DNA of 64,000 bases. It comes from a virus. Shown in pieces: positions 56,269 to 63,351 of this stretch; positions within the stretch are counted from its first letter, which is position 1, and each line of letters opens with the position of its first letter. The notes below the pieces were generated by a model that saw only the letters and a program-made list of their open reading frames with translations, did no database searches and had not been told where the DNA came from. The translations under genes and the position numbers were made by a program. The stretch is from positions 62,001-126,000 of the IMG/VR virus record IMGVR_UViG_3300035182_002389. One strand, 5' to 3'.

Positions 56269-57350
56269 CGACCGGACCCCGGCAGAGGACGGCGCTTCCA
56301 ACCCTTCACGCGGGCGGCGTCTTCGGCGATCTCCTTCTGGATCGTCTCGATGCTGCGGTCGATCTTGCGCATCCGAGAGCCCCACTCGCCGTCGTAGCGC
56401 CGGTCCGAAGGTGTGATGACCTCCTTCTGGCCGCGGTAGTTCTCGATGGTCAGAGAGGGCTTCAGGCGCAGCTCGGCGCGGTTCTCTTGCATCCGCGCCT
56501 CGGTCGGCCGAAGGACCTTCGCGATGTACTCGATCGTGCCTTGCGGGCTCAGCTCAAAAGGCGGGCAGTGAAAACCGAAGCAGGGGCCCGTGTGCCACGA
56601 CATTCCCTGCGCGCCCTTGTAGCGCGTGCCGCTCACGCTCCACCCGTGGCGCATCATCATGCGCTCGTGGAGCTTCACGTTGCTGAAGCACGCGGGGCAA
56701 GTGCCGGTGTCTTCGAGCGAGCGCGCGCTCACGGGACGAAGGGCCGCAGCGACCGACTCTGCCCCAAGCTTCGTGATGGCTTCCGCAGCCTTTGCCTTCA
56801 ACCCGCTCTTGTACGCGAAGGTCCAGAACCTATCGGAGCCCGTTTCGGTGAGCGGCTCGACGCGGCCCGTGTAACTCAGCTTCGGCGTGAAGACGACGTC
56901 TCCCGATTCGGTGCGCACTCGATACCCGGGCATCCCGCGCCACACCTCGCGCAGCTCGACGCCGTGCCTGCCGCCCACGTACGGCCCGATACCTCGCGTC
57001 GCCATCTGCCCCGCGCCGAGCGCGATGGGAGGGCCCTTGCTGCTCCACGAGAGGAGGGTCTGCCGAAGGATCGTGACGAGGGTCGCGGCCTGCTCGCGCG
57101 TGCCGACCAGCGCGATGATCGGGTCCTTGCCGCCGAGGCCGACGAAATCCGCGGCAATGCCCGCGTGCGCGGCGACGGGTTTGAGGAACGCGCCCGCCTT
57201 CTCCCCGTCGAGCGACGCGGGCACGACCTCTTGCCCGATCGCCCAGCCGAGCAAGGGAAGCGCCTCGGCCAAGGCGGCGGGATCGAACCCGCCCTTGATC
57301 CCTTTGGCCGCTTTCGTGAGAAAAGCGAGCGCGTTCTTCGAGAGCGTCAT
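56265..57350 (-). CDS. Protein with Cys/His metal site, polyvalent-protein-like segment
   Basis: 361 residues. DTGTCPACFSNVKLHERMMMRHGWS (about 214-238) and GPCFGFHCPPFELSPQGT (about 254-271) resemble a recurring block in phage and plasmid proteins (T-C-P-x-C-x-x...K-L...H-G-Y/W...C-F-G-x...P-x-E-L-S), likely a zinc site. The first 190 residues are alpha/beta and the end is basic (KGWKRRPLPG). Function unknown. Confidence 0.6.
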   Translation of the reverse strand: MTLSKNALAFLTKAAKGIKGGFDPAALAEALPLLGWAIGQEVVPASLDGEKAGAFLKPVAAHAGIAADFVGLGGKDPIIALVGTREQAATLVTILRQTLLSWSSKGPPIALGAGQMATRGIGPYVGGRHGVELREVWRGMPGYRVRTESGDVVFTPKLSYTGRVEPLTETGSDRFWTFAYKSGLKAKAAEAITKLGAESVAAALRPVSARSLEDTGTCPACFSNVKLHERMMMRHGWSVSGTRYKGAQGMSWHTGPCFGFHCPPFELSPQGTIEYIAKVLRPTEARMQENRAELRLKPSLTIENYRGQKEVITPSDRRYDGEWGSRMRKIDRSIETIQKEIAEDAARVKGWKRRPLPGSGR

Positions 57351-57360
57351 GGCGGGTCTT

Positions 57361-58008
57361 TCAGAGGAAGGCGGCGACGGGGTAGCTGCCGAGATAGTCG
57401 CTCTGCACGGCGTCGTAGTCGATGTTGATCCCCGCCGCGATCGTTCGGTTGCCGGGGTAGAGCTGGAGCATCTGGTAGCCGCGCACGTCGACGTCGGGCG
57501 CGCGGCCGGCCGTCTTCCAGTAGCGCGAGACCGAGAGCGAGTGGTAGAGCTGGCTGCTCGTCAGCGGCACGCCGGGCTCGCAGTAGATGCCGAGGGCCGC
57601 GCCGAACATCCCGCCCGCGACTGCCCCCTTGTACCAGGCGTTCGCGTAGGCGATGCACGCCTCCGCCGTCCCTGCATTGGCCAAATCCAACCAGAGACAA
57701 CCTCCCGCGGGATAGCCCATCGAGATGGCGTACGAAGCTGCGGCTTGGCCGTCCGCGAACCCGATCGACTCGCTCCAGCCGCTCGTGCGCCCGAACTGCA
57801 CGAGCATCACGCCGAGCCCCGCTTGGGTGAGCGCGGCCAGCTCCGTTTTTCCGATCGCGAACGGCGACGACTGCCCCGCGAGCGGGACGTACCGCACGCC
57901 GAACTTCATGCCGGCCTTCACGAGCGTTGCGGCCTGGGCCGCGCTGAGCGCCTCGATCGTGTCGAACCCGAGCATGCCCACGGAGAGAGGCTTCAGGGAA
58001 AGGGTCAT
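57361..58008 (-). CDS. DUF1906-like glycoside-hydrolase-fold protein
   Basis: 215 residues. SVGMLGFDTIEALSAAQAATLVKAGMKFGVRYVPL (about 10-43), then ELAALTQAGLGVMLVQFGR, DGQAAASYAISMGYPAGGCLWLDL and GYQMLQLYPGNRTIAAGINIDYDAVQ match the TIM-barrel layout of DUF1906/Rv2525c-like proteins: first strand G-x-D, strand RY, then the lone WxDL, and the final DYD. Such domains hydrolyse or bind glycans. GGAGGAACGACG ribosome site; a GTGGTACGAT box follows the palindrome at 58049. Confidence 0.7.
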   Translation of the reverse strand: MTLSLKPLSVGMLGFDTIEALSAAQAATLVKAGMKFGVRYVPLAGQSSPFAIGKTELAALTQAGLGVMLVQFGRTSGWSESIGFADGQAAASYAISMGYPAGGCLWLDLANAGTAEACIAYANAWYKGAVAGGMFGAALGIYCEPGVPLTSSQLYHSLSVSRYWKTAGRAPDVDVRGYQMLQLYPGNRTIAAGINIDYDAVQSDYLGSYPVAAFL

Positions 58009-58048
58009 CGTCGTTCCTCCTTCAATCCACCGCGGCCGATCGTACCAC

Positions 58049-58063
58049 GGCTTATCGCAAGCC
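58049..58063. promoter_or_regulatory. Palindrome GGCTTATCGCAAGCC between divergent genes
   Basis: Between 58008 (minus) and 58092 (plus). On the minus strand the -10 TACGAT lies 6 bp away. Confidence 0.65.
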
Positions 58064-58091
58064 GAGGCGATTCGTGCGACCATTGCGATCG

Positions 58092-58598
58092 ATGAACGCG
58101 TTTCGCTACACCCTCGACAAGACGAGGCGCATCGCGCGCGTACAGCTCTCGGGCGACGACCAGGCCGTCGCCCTCGCGTCGTTCGAGAAGTCGGAGGAGT
58201 TCCCGTTCGGCAAGATGTGCGTTCGGCTTCTTCGGCGCGGCAGCGCGATGTACGTCGGCGAGATGCAGCTCAACCCTCGTAGGCCTCACGTCCGCGACAT
58301 GGACCCTACCTGTCTCAACCACTACGAGCGGCTCCGGCCGGCCCTCTACCGCGCCAACGTCGCCCTCTACCGCGTGAGGTCTTCGGACATCTACCTCACC
58401 CATCTCTGGCGCCACGGCTACGGCGTGCTCATGTACGCGGCGGCGCTTCTGCTCGCCGACATGCAAGGGACCGGCATCGGATCGGATGAGTGCTTCTACG
58501 GCTCGACGAGTCGGCGCGCCGGGCGCGTCTGGGAATCGCGGCGCCTCGCTTCGATCGCCGACGTGATGGGCGACATCGCGTTTCTCAAGCGGCGCTGA
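58092..58598 (+). CDS. GNAT-like protein, paralog family (3 of 3)
   Basis: 168 residues. YRVRSSDIYLTHLWRHGYGVLMYAAALLLADMQGTGIGSDECFYGSTSRRAGRVWESRRLASIADVMGDIAFLKRR (about 93-167) aligns with the 55382 protein; the CoA-loop is degenerate (RHGYG). The first 90 residues (FRYTLDKTRRIARVQLSG) also align, so these two are close paralogs. GACCAT, eight bases, ATG. Acetyltransferase activity is doubtful. Confidence 0.65.
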   Translation: MNAFRYTLDKTRRIARVQLSGDDQAVALASFEKSEEFPFGKMCVRLLRRGSAMYVGEMQLNPRRPHVRDMDPTCLNHYERLRPALYRANVALYRVRSSDIYLTHLWRHGYGVLMYAAALLLADMQGTGIGSDECFYGSTSRRAGRVWESRRLASIADVMGDIAFLKRR

Positions 58599-58616
58599 GG
58601 TGATACGGTGACCGCC

Positions 58617-58952
58617 ATGGGCAAGAGCCTCCAGAAGTACGCGTCGAGCTTGCGGCGCCCGCGGTTCGTGCACGACTGCAACCGCTGCATCTTCCTCGGA
58701 GGCTCCACGATCGAGGGCGGTCGGCCGGCCGACTTCTACTGGTGCCCCGATCGGCGCAACGAGACCATGAGCAGCATGATCGCGCGCTACGGCGACGACG
58801 GGCCCGAGTATCTCTCGTCCTCGCCGCCCGAGGCCTTCGCCGACCCGCTGTACCTGCTCCAGAAGCGGAAATGGTACAGGACTCTTCTGCGTCGCGCGCA
58901 TCGCGCGGGGCTCTACGCGAACAAGCACAACTACAACCTCTCGGAGCCTTGA
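58617..58952 (+). CDS. Small Cys-containing protein
   Basis: 111 residues. FVHDCNRCIFLGGSTIEGGRPADFYWCPDRRNE (about 17-49) has C-x-x-C...C, a possible zinc site, then aromatic/basic residues (KRKWYRTLLRRAHRAGLYANKHNYN). TACGGT, seven bases, ATG. Overlaps the next gene by one base. Confidence 0.55.
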   Translation: MGKSLQKYASSLRRPRFVHDCNRCIFLGGSTIEGGRPADFYWCPDRRNETMSSMIARYGDDGPEYLSSSPPEAFADPLYLLQKRKWYRTLLRRAHRAGLYANKHNYNLSEP

Positions 58953-59494
58953 TGAGCGACCTCAAGCAAATCCAAGAGGCCATCTGGGGGGATCGCGAGA
59001 CCCTCTCACACCTCGAAGGCGCCTACCGAAACTTCTTTCAGACGCGCGACGTCGGCGTCTTGCGACCGTCCAAGACCCTCGTGTACGCGCTCGCGAAGAA
59101 GTACGGCGCCAGCTTCGACGTCGTCCAGGCCGCCATCGGCAAGCTCGTCGCCAACGTCCAGTACGAGATGATGGTCGACTACGTCGCGCGTCTGCCCCAC
59201 ATCCGAGGCCATCTTCGCGAACTCGCCCTTCTCACCTACTCGCCCGATGGCGCGCTCGGGTCGATGAAGAAGCTCACGCCCGAGGTCGAAGAGAGCCTCC
59301 GCTCTTTCTACGCGCCCCTTCGCTGGAAGAGCCCCATGGGCTTGGAGCTGCTCAGCGGCGCGGTCTCGAAGGAGAAGCGCAAGCTCCAAGGCCTTTCGAG
59401 CATGGGCCGAACCGCTCCTTCACCGTTCTCGGAGCCCGCGTCTCTCGGTCCCGTCACCTACCCCGCGCGCCGCAAACCTTCCAGCTCAAACTGA
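58952..59494 (+). CDS. Hypothetical protein
   Basis: 180 residues, mainly helical (KQIQEAIWGDRETLSHLEGAYRNFFQT, then SFDVVQAAIGKLVANVQYEMMVDYV) with a Ser/Pro-rich end. No motif. Starts in the TGATGAG overlap of the 58617 gene. Confidence 0.5.
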   Translation: MSDLKQIQEAIWGDRETLSHLEGAYRNFFQTRDVGVLRPSKTLVYALAKKYGASFDVVQAAIGKLVANVQYEMMVDYVARLPHIRGHLRELALLTYSPDGALGSMKKLTPEVEESLRSFYAPLRWKSPMGLELLSGAVSKEKRKLQGLSSMGRTAPSPFSEPASLGPVTYPARRKPSSSN

Positions 59495-59505
59495 ATCGGA
59501 GTCAC

Positions 59506-59727
59506 ATGGACAAGCTCACTCTTCTCGGTCTTGGCCTCATGGGCGCAGGCGTCGCGACCAAGCTCATCGAGCCGCCCAAGATGGGACAGTCCGCAGAAGT
59601 CATGCGCGGATACGGCGCGCTCGAAATCGTTCTCATCGGCGGCGGCGCGTCGCTCGCCTTCTACGGCGCGTTCGTGAAGGGCAAGACGCCCATGCTCACG
59701 AGCGGACCGCCGTCGTCCTACCGCTGA
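59506..59727 (+). CDS. Small two-helix membrane protein
   Basis: 73 residues; hydrophobic segments about 4-20 (LTLLGLGLMGAGVATKLI) and 39-57 (ALEIVLIGGGASLAFYGAF), with a basic loop and tail. Small membrane protein; holin-like size but no proof. Follows the 58952 gene by 11 nt. Confidence 0.55.
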   Translation: MDKLTLLGLGLMGAGVATKLIEPPKMGQSAEVMRGYGALEIVLIGGGASLAFYGAFVKGKTPMLTSGPPSSYR

Positions 59728-59731
59728 ACCG

Positions 59732-60076
59732 TCAGTAGTTGTCGATGTAGCGCTTCGCTTCGCGCAACGTCGCCAGGTACTTGCCGCCGCCCGAGTCGGG
59801 GTAGTGAACGCACCAGCCGTGCTTGTCGTGCTCGATCTCCCACCCCTTGTAGATGGTGATCTTCCCACGCTCAGGCACAAACGTGTAGCTCGGGAGCCGT
59901 GCTGTGAGAGACGCCTTTCGGGCGGCCTCCTCACGCTCCGCGGCTTCGCGCGCAGGGCGCTCTGCCTCCCAGCGGAGGTCGGCGAGTCGATCGGCCTCAT
60001 CGGCCGCGGCCAGCTCCGCGGGCGTGTAGCGTGCCGAAGAGACGGAGCGGCTCACAGGACGCTTTCGGATCGTCAT
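59732..60076 (-). CDS. Hypothetical protein
   Basis: 114 residues: a charged Ala/Arg/Glu-rich helix (ELAAADEADRLADLRWEAERPAREAAEREEAARKA), then a short beta domain (KITIYKGWEIEHDKHGWCVHYPDSGGGKYLATLREAKRYID). Convergent with the membrane protein gene; GGGGAG upstream. Confidence 0.5.
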   Translation of the reverse strand: MTIRKRPVSRSVSSARYTPAELAAADEADRLADLRWEAERPAREAAEREEAARKASLTARLPSYTFVPERGKITIYKGWEIEHDKHGWCVHYPDSGGGKYLATLREAKRYIDNY

Positions 60077-60080
60077 CGAG

Positions 60081-60440
60081 TCATCTCCCCGAGGAGTGAA
60101 CATTGAGCGTCACCATCACGACCTTCTCGCCGCCGTAGTCGTACGTGTCGACGCTCGGCGCATACTTCGCGACGGCCCCTCGCGCGTCCGTGTGGACCTT
60201 GCGCACGCCGGCGGCCCTCAGCGTTTTTGCGATCCAGTTGGCCGCGCGCAGCTCCAACTTCGCGTCGCCCGAGTCGACGCGGATGCCGCCCGCGTCGTAC
60301 CCTTCGACGTGCAGGGTCTCGGCCGAGAGTGCGACGAGGCGCACGCGGCTGCGAGGCTTCATGTAGCCGGCCTTCACCATCGCAGCGTCGAGCCTGCGTT
60401 GAAGTTCCATGCGGGCGAGGATGGTTTCGGCGCGACTCAT
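60081..60440 (-). CDS. Hypothetical protein
   Basis: 119 residues. N-terminal helix (ILARMELQRRLDAAMVKAGYM), then four strands (RVRLVALSAETLHVEG...DAKLELRAANWIAKTLRA...KVVMVTLNVHSSG). TACGCT, six bases, ATG, with a palindrome at 60466. No family recognised. Confidence 0.5.
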   Translation of the reverse strand: MSRAETILARMELQRRLDAAMVKAGYMKPRSRVRLVALSAETLHVEGYDAGGIRVDSGDAKLELRAANWIAKTLRAAGVRKVHTDARGAVAKYAPSVDTYDYGGEKVVMVTLNVHSSGR

Positions 60441-60465
60441 CCTCGAAGCGTAGACGATCCCGATC

Positions 60466-60480
60466 CGCTTGTCGCAAGCC
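60466..60480. promoter_or_regulatory. Palindrome CGCTTGTCGCAAGCC, upstream of 60440 gene
   Basis: On the minus strand, 15 bp before the -10 TACGCT. Confidence 0.6.
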
Positions 60481-60494
60481 GCACAGCACGGAGA

Positions 60495-60612
60495 ACGAGA
60501 ATCGCTCGGGGGCTACGCGCCCCCGAACCCCGCGCCACCTGCGGCGGGGCTATTGTCGGGGCTCTGTCCCGAACCCCGCTGAGGACGCTCACGGCGCGCC
60601 CTCAGACTCCCG
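60495..60612. repeat. Repeat family A, copy 6
   Basis: A cassette with slightly diverged hairpins (GGGGGCTACGCGCCCCC, GGGGCTCTGTCCCG) ending CAGACTCCC, lying just downstream of the minus-strand 60628 gene. Confidence 0.85.
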
Positions 60613-60627
60613 CCGTCATAACAACTC

Positions 60628-61197
60628 CTACGCGTGCGATGCGACAGCGTAAGCCGCGTCGAAGGTCGGCTGATCCCAGCCCACGTAGATCGCGCCGTTG
60701 AGGTCGATGACCGGGATCGCGGTCGCTCCGCTCGGGGGGTTGCCGAGCTTCTTGAACAGCTCGTACGACGTCGTCGGATCCGCGAGGTCGCCGAATGCGT
60801 ACGGCAGACCGCGGCCCTCGAAGTACGCCCTCGCGCGTTTGGTGCGCGGGCAGCTCGTCGTGCCGTAGATGGTCAGCGGGACGACGACCTGCGGAAGAAC
60901 GGGCGACGGAGGCGGAGGCGGAGCGGGCGCCTGAACGGGCACCGGCACGACCGCAGGGGTCAGAGAGCACGACGGCACCTTGTCGGTCGGGCCTCCCGAA
61001 GACGGCACGCCGTCCAAACCCGTGAAGGTCCAAGACCCGTCCGAGTGCACCTCGATCGAACCTCCGTCCGTGGTTGCGAGGGTCGCGACGACCCAAGGCA
61101 TCGGCGCCGGCTCGGCCCGAGGAACGAACCTTTCGTAGCTGTAGCCATACGCCCCGACGGACGCGTGGGTCTTTCCGCAAGAGGCGCAGGAGGGCAT
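60628..61197 (-). CDS. Glutaredoxin-like protein with Cys-rich N-terminus
   Basis: 189 residues. PSCASCGKT (2-10) is a zinc-knuckle or redox motif. Residues about 48-65 form a small hairpin, then a Pro-rich linker (81-105). The last 80 residues are a glutaredoxin domain: LTIYGTTSCPRTKRARAYFEGRGLPY with CPRT (116-119) and TAIPVIDLNGAIYVGWDQPTFDAAYA. Its domain is nearly that of the 20011 protein, but the anchor is replaced by the Cys motif. Start: TATGCT, seven bases, ATG 61197. Confidence 0.75.
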   Translation of the reverse strand: MPSCASCGKTHASVGAYGYSYERFVPRAEPAPMPWVVATLATTDGGSIEVHSDGSWTFTGLDGVPSSGGPTDKVPSCSLTPAVVPVPVQAPAPPPPPSPVLPQVVVPLTIYGTTSCPRTKRARAYFEGRGLPYAFGDLADPTTSYELFKKLGNPPSGATAIPVIDLNGAIYVGWDQPTFDAAYAVASHA

Positions 61198-61223
61198 GCG
61201 CGAGAGCATAGACGATCTTCGCA

Positions 61224-61238
61224 GACTTGTCGCAAGCC
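61224..61238. promoter_or_regulatory. Palindrome GACTTGTCGCAAGCC between divergent genes
   Basis: Between 61197 (minus, 15 bp to its -10 TATGCT) and 61294 (plus). Confidence 0.7.
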
Positions 61239-61293
61239 GTGTAGAAGGCGCCGCGAAGCATTCCTCGCGCCCGCGCCATGATAGGATCCGCCC

Positions 61294-61635
61294 ATGGCCG
61301 ACCCGACTGCCGATCCGACGCCCGCACCTGCCGACCCGACGCCCTCGCCCTCCGACCCTATTCCGGCCCCACTGCCCACGGTCGATCCGGCGAAGATCCT
61401 CCCCTTCGTCAACGCGCTGCGAGCGCTCGCGACGGGGCGCAAGGGCGTTATCGTGCTCGGGGCCATCGCCTTCTGCATCGTCGTCTACTTCAAGGACCCG
61501 ACCAAGCTCACGCAACTCCTCGCGTTCCTCGGCGTGCTGCTCCCTTCGTTCTTCGGCGCGCAGGCGTACGAAGACGGCAAGAAGCAAGAGGCGCTCGCCA
61601 CTGCGAAGCGGTTCGCCACACCGGGCCAAGGGTGA
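61294..61635 (+). CDS. Membrane protein with Pro/Asp-rich N-terminus
   Basis: 113 residues. Residues 1-34 are a repeat of (A/S)DPTP units, then hydrophobic segments about 50-65 (GVIVLGAIAFCIVVYF) and 72-88 (LTQLLAFLGVLLPSFFGA), then a charged tail. TAGGAT, six bases, ATG. Two membrane helices and small size fit a holin or small virion membrane protein, unproved. Confidence 0.6.
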   Translation: MADPTADPTPAPADPTPSPSDPIPAPLPTVDPAKILPFVNALRALATGRKGVIVLGAIAFCIVVYFKDPTKLTQLLAFLGVLLPSFFGAQAYEDGKKQEALATAKRFATPGQG

Positions 61636-61636
61636 G

Positions 61637-62104
61637 ATGGCTTCGCGCATGTCTGACGCCGACGCGGCTCGCGTCGTCGACGCCATCCGACGAGCCCCCT
61701 ACCGGGCCCGCATGGGAGGGTACTGCTACCCGTGGGCGATCGCGATTCGACGTGCTCTATTGCCCCAGGGCCGTCTTTGCATCGCCGTCAACGACCCCAT
61801 CTTCGTCGCGAGCCGAAACAAACGCCTCGTCGGACATGCCGCGGTTCGATTCAAAGACCGATGGTTCGACGGTGAAGGGGAGACGTCCCTCGGCGCTCTG
61901 AAGGATTGGGCCATGCTCGACGAGCATGACCCGGCCTACGCTCTCGCCGCGGGCGTCGACCTCACACGGTGGGCCTTGCTCGCGGACAAGGTCGGCGTCT
62001 ACGAGGTCACGGAGAAGGAGCTGATCGCGCTCGTTCCCAGCGCCCGAATCGACGCTGCTGACATCGAGAAGGCGATCAAGCGCGTCCGCCCTGAGATGCG
62101 CTGA
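61637..62104 (+). CDS. Papain-like (predicted Cys peptidase) protein
   Basis: 155 residues. RMGGYCYPWAIAIRRALLPQ (about 28-47) and HAAVRFKDRWFDGEGETSLGALKDW (about 67-91) show the Cys...His...Asp arrangement of the 30139 and 44819 proteins; in particular the His-x-x-V-R-x-x-D-x-x-[FY]-D-x-E-G segment. Starts one base after the preceding stop, so it is in the same operon. Substrate unknown. Confidence 0.55.
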   Translation: MASRMSDADAARVVDAIRRAPYRARMGGYCYPWAIAIRRALLPQGRLCIAVNDPIFVASRNKRLVGHAAVRFKDRWFDGEGETSLGALKDWAMLDEHDPAYALAAGVDLTRWALLADKVGVYEVTEKELIALVPSARIDAADIEKAIKRVRPEMR

Positions 62105-62155
62105 AGAACGAGCGAAGATGATGTAGAGTCCCACCTCGGGGAAGGCTCGGGAGAC

Positions 62156-63124
62156 ATGGCCGAACATCTCATTTTCGACGGGCACAACCTTGCCGTGCGG
62201 TGCGCGCACGCCATCGAGGCGGCAGGGCTCACGAACGCGGACGGCGTGCCGACCGGCGAAGCGTTCGCCTTCCTCAAGGCCCTCGGCGGCTTCAAGACGC
62301 GCTTCCCACTCGCGAAGGTCACCGTCGTGTGGGACGGGTCGAGCCACAAGCGCAAGGCCGTCTTCGACGGGTACAAGGCCAGCCGCGGGATGCTCCGCAA
62401 GACCTTCCCCGTCGAGTACCTGAAGGGTCTTCTGCCCTTCCTTTCCGTTCGTCAGGCCATGAGCCCGACCGACGAGGCGGACGACGTCATCGGCGTCCTC
62501 GTGCGCGTTCGCTCCAGCGCAGAGCGAGATCGGGAACGCTCGCCTTCGGCGAGCTGGGAACGGGAACGGGAACGGGAAGAAGACCGCTTCACCATCGTCA
62601 CGACCGACTGCGATCTCCTTCAAACCGTCACGCCGAAGGTCCGCGTCCTCATGCCGCCAGCGGGCGCTGCAAAAGATCGCCGCGAGACCTTGTACGGCGA
62701 GATCGAGGTGCTTGCCGAGTACGGCGTGCCTGTCGGCCAGCTCCTCGACCTTCGCGCGCTCGCGGGAGACGTCTCCGACGAGATCCCCGGCGTGCCCGAG
62801 CTGGGGCCCAAGCGCGCCGCAAAACTCCTCACCTTCCACGGATCACTCGACGCCGTCTTCGAGGAGGCGCTGCGTGACAAGGCTCGCAAGCGCAAAGGCA
62901 TCCTCGCCTCGCCGATGACGGACCTTCAGCGCAAGAACCTGCGCGAGCACGAAGGAATCGTTCGACGCAATCTTGCGATCATGCGCCTCTCGGACGTCGA
63001 CGAGATCACGTACACCGAAGGCGCTTTCAAGGCTCTTCAAGCGGCCGTGCTTCTCCAGAAGCTCGACATCAAGGTCGACCCCATCCTCGACTTGTTCTTC
63101 CCGAAGCAGACCGCGTTCGCGTAG
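62156..63124 (+). CDS. 5'-3' exonuclease (FEN/Pol I N-terminal domain type) with in-frame repeat B
   Basis: 322 residues. LIFDGHNLAVR (4-14), TDEADDVIGVLVRV (about 104-118), IVTTDCDLLQTV (about 145-156) and GVPVGQLLDLRALAGDVSDEIPGVPELGPKRAAKLL (about 188-223) are the Asp-rich metal motifs and the helix-hairpin-helix of flap/5' exonucleases. It should remove RNA primers or 5' flaps. Residues about 121-143 are encoded by repeat family B (ERDRERSPSASWEREREREE), inserted where related enzymes are short. It sits on its own transcript with a GGGAGA ribosome site. Confidence 0.85.
   Translation: MAEHLIFDGHNLAVRCAHAIEAAGLTNADGVPTGEAFAFLKALGGFKTRFPLAKVTVVWDGSSHKRKAVFDGYKASRGMLRKTFPVEYLKGLLPFLSVRQAMSPTDEADDVIGVLVRVRSSAERDRERSPSASWEREREREEDRFTIVTTDCDLLQTVTPKVRVLMPPAGAAKDRRETLYGEIEVLAEYGVPVGQLLDLRALAGDVSDEIPGVPELGPKRAAKLLTFHGSLDAVFEEALRDKARKRKGILASPMTDLQRKNLREHEGIVRRNLAIMRLSDVDEITYTEGAFKALQAAVLLQKLDIKVDPILDLFFPKQTAFA
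62524..62578. repeat. Repeat family B, copy 5, inside the exonuclease gene
   Basis: GAGATCGGGAACGCTCGCC...GGCGAGCTGGGAACGGGAACGGGAACGG. Same sequence as the intergenic copies at 19957, 50998 and 51517; it keeps the reading frame. Confidence 0.85.
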
Positions 63125-63161
63125 CGGTGCTTCAGGGCGTACGCTTCCTTTCGAGGTAAGC

Positions 63162-63350
63162 ATGCCCAACAGTCGAACGCGCATTTGCTCACTCACGTGT
63201 CCCGAGCGCGTCGATTGCGAGGTGTGCGGCAAAAAGCTCTGCCACGCGCACGAGCCTCACCACGCAGATGGCTCCGTCGCAAGTTTTTCCGACGGCCACT
63301 ACCTTACGCCGACAGGCGTCGTCTGCGTCGCGCGTCACGCGCGAGGATGA
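63162..63350 (+). CDS. Small zinc-finger-like protein
   Basis: 62 residues. CSLTCPERVDCEVCGKKLCHAHEPHH (about 9-34) supplies five Cys and four His. GAGGTAAGC precedes the ATG and a TACGCT box lies further up. Possibly DNA-binding. Confidence 0.5.
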   Translation: MPNSRTRICSLTCPERVDCEVCGKKLCHAHEPHHADGSVASFSDGHYLTPTGVVCVARHARG

Positions 63351-63351
63351 G

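Noticed and set aside
59506-59727. Holin
   Set aside because: Two membrane helices and small size are compatible, but no lysis cassette is next to it and many membrane proteins here look alike.
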